This document shows positions 60,203-64,000 of a stretch of DNA of 64,000 nt, one piece after another. Both the position numbers and the translations under genes were made by a program. The stretch is from positions 1 through 64,000 of the forward strand of contig NZ_BPRE01000015.1 of assembly GCF_022179765.1 (NCBI RefSeq). Direction: 5' to 3'. Numbering within the stretch: position 1 is the first letter of the stretch; every line of letters starts with the position of its first letter. This DNA is from Methylorubrum suomiense. Lineage in GTDB: Bacteria; Pseudomonadota; Alphaproteobacteria; Rhizobiales; Beijerinckiaceae. The notes below the pieces were generated by a model. The model had not been told where the DNA came from, made no database searches, and saw only the letters and a program-made list of their open reading frames with translations.

Positions 60203-60478
60203 TCACATCTTCTTTTCGAGGGCCGCCTTCACCTGCATGACTTGGTCCCAGACCACACCTGGGCTCGTGCCCATGAAGTCCAGACCGGCGGTGATGCCCC
60301 AATAGATCCCGAACAGGATCACCGGCACGAGAATCCAGCCGAGGATCTCTTCCCCGCGGTGGCGGGCCCTCCGGCGGCGGCGGCGCTGCTCGCGGGCCGT
60401 GAGGGGTTTGGGCTTCGTCGGCGGGGAGGGCGGCGCCGCGACCGGCCTGAGGGGTTCCTCCTGCGCGTCGCTCGTCAT
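60203..60478 (-). CDS. Small single-span membrane protein, unknown
   Basis: A 91-residue protein from ATG 60478. A Pro-rich N-terminus and a very basic stretch (EQRRRRRRARHRG) precede one membrane helix (EILGWILVPVILFGIYWGIT) and a short helical tail. Converges with hemA. Its basic cluster before the helix sets a cytoplasmic N-terminus. No family recognised. Confidence 0.6.
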   Translation of the reverse strand: MTSDAQEEPLRPVAAPPSPPTKPKPLTAREQRRRRRRARHRGEEILGWILVPVILFGIYWGITAGLDFMGTSPGVVWDQVMQVKAALEKKM

Positions 60479-60639
60479 GCGTTCCCCACTCTGCTCGGCA
60501 CTGTGCGGCGAGGGCTTCGTCCTGAGAACCGTATTCAGGAAGACGTCCCCGATTTGAGTACCGCATCGGCCCATAAGCCGGCGGCGTCACCGCGGATCGA
60601 TGCTGCGCAATCGTCCCGCGATGACGCTCATATCCTCAA

Positions 60640-60668
60640 GGCGGCACGGGAACGCAACCCGTGCCGCC
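60640..60668 (-). terminator. Strong hairpin terminator after clpA
   Basis: GGCGGCACGGG and CCCGTGCCGCC form a perfect 11-bp GC-rich stem with a 7-base loop, ending 6 bases after the clpA stop. On the minus strand it is followed by TTGAGG, so the T-run is poor, but the stem strength and location fit a clpA terminator. Confidence 0.65.
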
Positions 60669-60674
60669 CTCTCT

Positions 60675-63182
60675 TCAGACCTTCAGGGGCACCTTAGGCA
60701 CCGTACGGACACCGCCGCCGGACGATCCGCCGCCGCTCGGGCCGTCGCCCTTGCCACTCTCGCCCTTGCCCGGCTTCTTGCGCGGCGCGGACCGAGGCTT
60801 CGAGCGCTTGTGGCGCTTCGCGGCATTGGTGACGTCCTTCTCGGGACGCGGGGTCACGGGGCCCGCGGGGAATTCGAACCCGAGGGTGCCCTTGCCCTTC
60901 GTCAGAACGCCGGCATCCTCGCCCGCGGGACGCTGGAGCACGACACGGACGGCGCCGCCATCCTTCAGCTTACCGAACAAAACCTCGTCGGCGAGCGGCG
61001 TTTTGATGGTCGACTGGATCAGACGCGCCATAGGGCGAGCACCCATCGCATCGTCGTAGCCATTCTCCACCAGCCAGTCGCGTGCCTCGTCCGAGAGTTC
61101 GATCGTGACGTTGCGGTCGGCGAGCTGCGCCTCCAGCTGGAGAACGAACTTGTCGACGACCTTGGCCACGACCTCCTTCGGCAGATGACCGAAGGAGATG
61201 ATCGCGTCGAGGCGGTTGCGGAATTCCGGCGCGAACAGCCGGTTGATCGCCTCCACGTCGTCGCCCGACCGCTTGTTCTGAGTGAAGCCGTAGGCGGAGC
61301 GCGCGAGATCCGACGCCCCGGCATTCGACGTCATGATGATGATGACGTTGCGGAAATCGACCTGCTTGCCGTTGTGGTCGGTCAGCTTCCCGTGATCCAT
61401 CACCTGCAACAGGATGTTGAACAGGTCCGGATGCGCCTTCTCGATCTCATCGAGCAGGAGCACGCAATGGGGATGCTGGTCGATGCCGTCGGTCAGCAGA
61501 CCGCCCTGGTCGAACCCGACATAGCCGGGAGGCGCACCGATCAGCCGCGAGACGGTGTGGCGCTCCATGTATTCCGACATGTCGAAGCGGAGCATCTCGA
61601 CCCCGAGCGACGAGGCGAGCTGCTTGGCAGCCTCGGTCTTGCCGACGCCGGTCGGGCCGGCGAACAAATAGGCACCGATCGGCTTGTCGGGATCCCGCAG
61701 GCCCGCGCGCGCCAGCTTGATGGCCGAGGTGAGCGCCTCGATGGCGTTGCTCTGACCGTAGACGACGCGTTGCAGATTCTCGGTCAGGTTCTTCAGCACC
61801 ACCGCATCGTCCTTCGACACGGTCTTCGGCGGGATCCGGGCCATCGTGGCAATGGTCGCCTCGATTTCCTTGACCCCGATGGTGCGCTTGCGCCGCGCCT
61901 CCGGCACCAGCATCTGCGAAGCGCCGGTCTCGTCGATCACGTCGATCGCTTTATCGGGCAGCTTGCGGTCGTTGATGTAGCGCGCCGACAGCTCCACCGC
62001 GGCCTTCACGGCATCGGTGGTGTATTTGAGCTTGTGGAACTCTTCGAAGTAAGGCTTGAGGCCCTTCAGAATCTCGATCGTATCCGGCACCGACGGCTCG
62101 TTGACGTCGATCTTCTGGAACCGGCGCACCAGGGCGCGATCCTTCTCGAAGTACTGGCGGTACTCCTTGTAGGTGGTCGAGCCGATGCAGCGGAGCGAGC
62201 CGGATGCCAGCGCTGGCTTAAGTAGGTTCGACGCGTCCATCGCGCCGCCCGAGGTCGCGCCCGCACCGATCACGGTGTGGATCTCATCGATGAACATGAT
62301 CGCGTTGGGATGCGCCTCGATCTCCTTCATCACCTGCTTGAGGCGCTCCTCGAAGTCGCCGCGATAGCGGGTGCCGGCGAGCAGCGTGCCCATGTCGAGC
62401 GAGAAGACCGTGGCGTCGGCAAGAACCTCCGGCACCTCGTTCTGGATGATCTTGCGCGCCAGGCCCTCGGCGATGGCCGTCTTGCCGACGCCGGGGTCGC
62501 CCACCAGCAGCGGGTTGTTCTTCTGGCGCCGGCACAGAACCTGGATCGTGCGCTCGACCTCCGAATGGCGGCCGATCAGCGGGTCGATCTTGCCGTCCTT
62601 GGCCTTCTTGTTGAGGTTGACGCAGTAGGCTTCCAAGGCATCGCCCTTCTTCTTCGGGCGCGCCTCGCCGTCCTCGCCGCTCGGGCGTTCGGAGGGCCCA
62701 TCCTCTTCCGCGCCGCGGACGGGCTTGGCCTCCGAAGCGCCGGGGCGCTTGGCGATGCCGTGGCTGATGTAATTGACGGCGTCGTAGCGCGTCATGTCCT
62801 GCTCCTGCAGGAAGTACGCGGCGTGGCTCTCGCGCTCGGCGAAGATCGCCACCAGCACGTTGGCGCCGGTGACCTCCTCACGGCCGGAGGACTGGACATG
62901 GATTACCGCCCGCTGGATCACCCGCTGGAAGCCGGCCGTTGGCTTGGCATCCTGGCGTCCATCGCCGGTCAGATTCGACAATTCCGTGTCGACATATTCG
63001 ACGAGGTTGCGGCGCAGAACGTCGAGTTCGACGTTGCAGGCCCGCATCACCGCCGCGGCATCCTGATCGTCCACGAGGGCGAGCAGGAGATGTTCGAGGG
63101 TGGCGTATTCGTGGCGACGCTCACCGGCCAAGGCCAGGGCGCGGTGGAGGGCTTGCTCGAGGCTACGTGAGAAGCTGGGCAA
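60675..63182 (-). CDS. clpA: ClpA, ATPase subunit of ClpAP
   Basis: An 835-residue Hsp100 protein. The N-domain (PSFSRSLEQALHRALALAGE, then EYATLEHLLLALVDD) starts at a TTG, 63182. It has two AAA+ modules with Walker A motifs GDPGVGKTAIAEG (first) and GPTGVGKTEAAKQ (second), and lacks the M-domain of ClpB. The C-terminal ~80 residues are a basic, Pro/Gly/Lys-rich extension typical of Rhizobiales ClpA. It follows clpS by 22 bases. Confidence 0.94.
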   Translation of the reverse strand: MPSFSRSLEQALHRALALAGERRHEYATLEHLLLALVDDQDAAAVMRACNVELDVLRRNLVEYVDTELSNLTGDGRQDAKPTAGFQRVIQRAVIHVQSSGREEVTGANVLVAIFAERESHAAYFLQEQDMTRYDAVNYISHGIAKRPGASEAKPVRGAEEDGPSERPSGEDGEARPKKKGDALEAYCVNLNKKAKDGKIDPLIGRHSEVERTIQVLCRRQKNNPLLVGDPGVGKTAIAEGLARKIIQNEVPEVLADATVFSLDMGTLLAGTRYRGDFEERLKQVMKEIEAHPNAIMFIDEIHTVIGAGATSGGAMDASNLLKPALASGSLRCIGSTTYKEYRQYFEKDRALVRRFQKIDVNEPSVPDTIEILKGLKPYFEEFHKLKYTTDAVKAAVELSARYINDRKLPDKAIDVIDETGASQMLVPEARRKRTIGVKEIEATIATMARIPPKTVSKDDAVVLKNLTENLQRVVYGQSNAIEALTSAIKLARAGLRDPDKPIGAYLFAGPTGVGKTEAAKQLASSLGVEMLRFDMSEYMERHTVSRLIGAPPGYVGFDQGGLLTDGIDQHPHCVLLLDEIEKAHPDLFNILLQVMDHGKLTDHNGKQVDFRNVIIIMTSNAGASDLARSAYGFTQNKRSGDDVEAINRLFAPEFRNRLDAIISFGHLPKEVVAKVVDKFVLQLEAQLADRNVTIELSDEARDWLVENGYDDAMGARPMARLIQSTIKTPLADEVLFGKLKDGGAVRVVLQRPAGEDAGVLTKGKGTLGFEFPAGPVTPRPEKDVTNAAKRHKRSKPRSAPRKKPGKGESGKGDGPSGGGSSGGGVRTVPKVPLKV

Positions 63183-63204
63183 TGCTCTGGCCTTCGCTGG
63201 ATGC

Positions 63205-63603
63205 CTATTTCTTTTCCATAACGCACTGAAGCGGATGTTGGTGCTTGCGGGCGAAATCCATCACCTGCGTCACCTTCGTCTCCGCCACTTCGTAGGTGAA
63301 CACGCCGCACTCCCCCACACCGTTCTGGTGGACGTGCATCATGATCTGGTAGGCGTCGTCGTGGCTTTTGTTGAAGAACCGCTCGACCACATGAACGACG
63401 AACTCCATGGGGGTGTAGTCGTCGTTCAGCAGTAAGACGCGGTACAGGCTCGGCCGTTTCGCCCGCGGTTTGGTGCGGGTGATGATGGCAGTGCCGGACC
63501 GGTCGTCGTCGCCCGGGCCGCGCGGGGTGGAGGCCGCGACGACGGGCCGGAGCCCCCGCTCCGCCCACGATGCCGCGCCCTCCTGGATCGACATGGAAAT
63601 CAT
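63205..63603 (-). CDS. clpS: ClpS, adaptor for ClpA
   Basis: A 132-residue adaptor that delivers N-end-rule substrates to ClpAP. The core YRVLLLNDDYTPMEFVVHVV, ERFFNKSHDDAYQIMMHVH and VGECGVFTYEVAETKV contains the N-degron pocket residues (NDD, and His in the MHVHQNG segment). A ~45-residue variable N-terminus precedes it, starting at ATG 63603 or 63594. The clpS-clpA order is the standard one in proteobacteria. Confidence 0.92.
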   Translation of the reverse strand: MISMSIQEGAASWAERGLRPVVAASTPRGPGDDDRSGTAIITRTKPRAKRPSLYRVLLLNDDYTPMEFVVHVVERFFNKSHDDAYQIMMHVHQNGVGECGVFTYEVAETKVTQVMDFARKHQHPLQCVMEKK

Positions 63604-64000
63604 CTGATACGCAGCGACCTTGTCTGGCGGTCTTCGACTCCCGCGCCCCTCGGGTGCGGTGCCCTTGAAAGGCAATCTATAGGCCGAAAAACGACTGCGC
63701 CAGTGAGGTGCGTGAAACTGTCCCTCGCGAGGGGGAGGGGGTTGCAGACTGCGCAGGAGCACTCCGTAGCGGCTCGGCGTGCCTCGATCGACGTGCGCCG
63801 GATCGAATGCCGCCCGATCGACGCCGCGCTGCGACGAGCTTCGGGGCGCCAAAACCCATCCCGACCACGACCGGCGTCGAGAGGGCGAGGGACCTTTCCA
63901 CCCGCTATCGCCGGCTTCGACGTGATGTTCGCCCGACGGCAAAGGCTCCGGCATCCGGCTGACGCGACCGATCCTTCACACCTGCTTAACCCCTGAGGCA
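63604..64000. other. Region upstream of clpS, no gene recognised
   Basis: About 400 bases upstream of clpS to the window edge. Short frames give Arg/Pro-rich, non-family translations. It should carry the clpS promoter, but I cannot assign its boxes. A gene may begin outside the window. Confidence 0.4.

Noticed and set aside
1..64000. CRISPR array, complete tRNA/rRNA genes, insertion sequences
   Set aside because: No regularly spaced repeats, no complete tRNA cloverleaf, no rRNA segments and no transposase were found by reading both strands.

Overview
The window reads as a high-GC alphaproteobacterial chromosome, most like Methylobacterium/Methylorubrum (family Methylobacteriaceae). This is inferred from a bacteriochlorophyll cluster with aerobic AcsF cyclase, ALA synthase, AerR/PpsR redox-light regulators, a formate/nitrite transporter and alphaproteobacterial gene pairs (hslVU, clpS-clpA, motA-fliM). 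The species is not determinable from sequence reading alone.

Region 1 (1 to about 13,724) is one end of an integrated prophage or related element. A leftward block encodes a partial adenine-type DNA methyltransferase, a RusA resolvase, an AAA+ ATPase, a GapR-like (DUF2312) protein fused to an RMF/CrpP-like domain, and small phage proteins. A Cro-like repressor and a CI/LexA-like S24 repressor diverge at about 5.46 kb. Four copies of a CGCCAATTGGCG-type palindrome lie in two pairs: between cro and the repressor, and in front of a rightward operon. That operon (6.7-12.4 kb) holds a chain of overlapping small genes, a RecT-like annealing protein that also carries an RMF/CrpP-like tail, an XRE regulator, an ASCH-fold protein, a J-domain-like fragment and an AlpA/Xis-like HTH protein. 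A tyrosine integrase on the opposite strand overlaps the end of the Xis gene. Just beyond it lies the displaced 3' half of a tRNA-Thr(CGT) gene, marking the right attachment site. The left end and the intact tRNA lie outside the window. No virion genes are visible.

Region 2 (14.5-37.7 kb) is ordinary chromosome: a lipoprotein, an MBL-fold hydrolase, DMT transporters, hslVU, motA-fliM, a formate/nitrite channel, a bestrophin-like protein, TadE/TadG-like proteins, argE, apaG, dcd, a DUF1194 protein, gnd-pgl and a tri-haem cytochrome c.

Region 3 (37.5-60.1 kb) is a photosynthesis gene cluster. The leftward set is bchG - PucC-like transporter - bchP - tspO - small membrane protein, plus aerR-ppsR. 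The rightward superoperon is bchF-N-B-H-L-M-lhaA-puhA-B-C-(small protein)-acsF-puhE-hemA, with nearly every junction overlapping by a few bases. Together these supply ALA, Mg-chelation (BchH), methylation, the aerobic cyclase, dark-operative protochlorophyllide reduction, 3-vinyl hydration, esterification, and reaction-centre H subunit and its assembly factors. puf, pucBA, crt, bchC/X/Y/Z and bchD/I are not in the window, so the cluster is split. A palindromic intergenic repeat has become the translated C-terminus of bchM, just before its overlap with lhaA.

Region 4 (60.2-64.0 kb) has a small membrane protein and the clpS-clpA pair, with a strong hairpin terminator after clpA.
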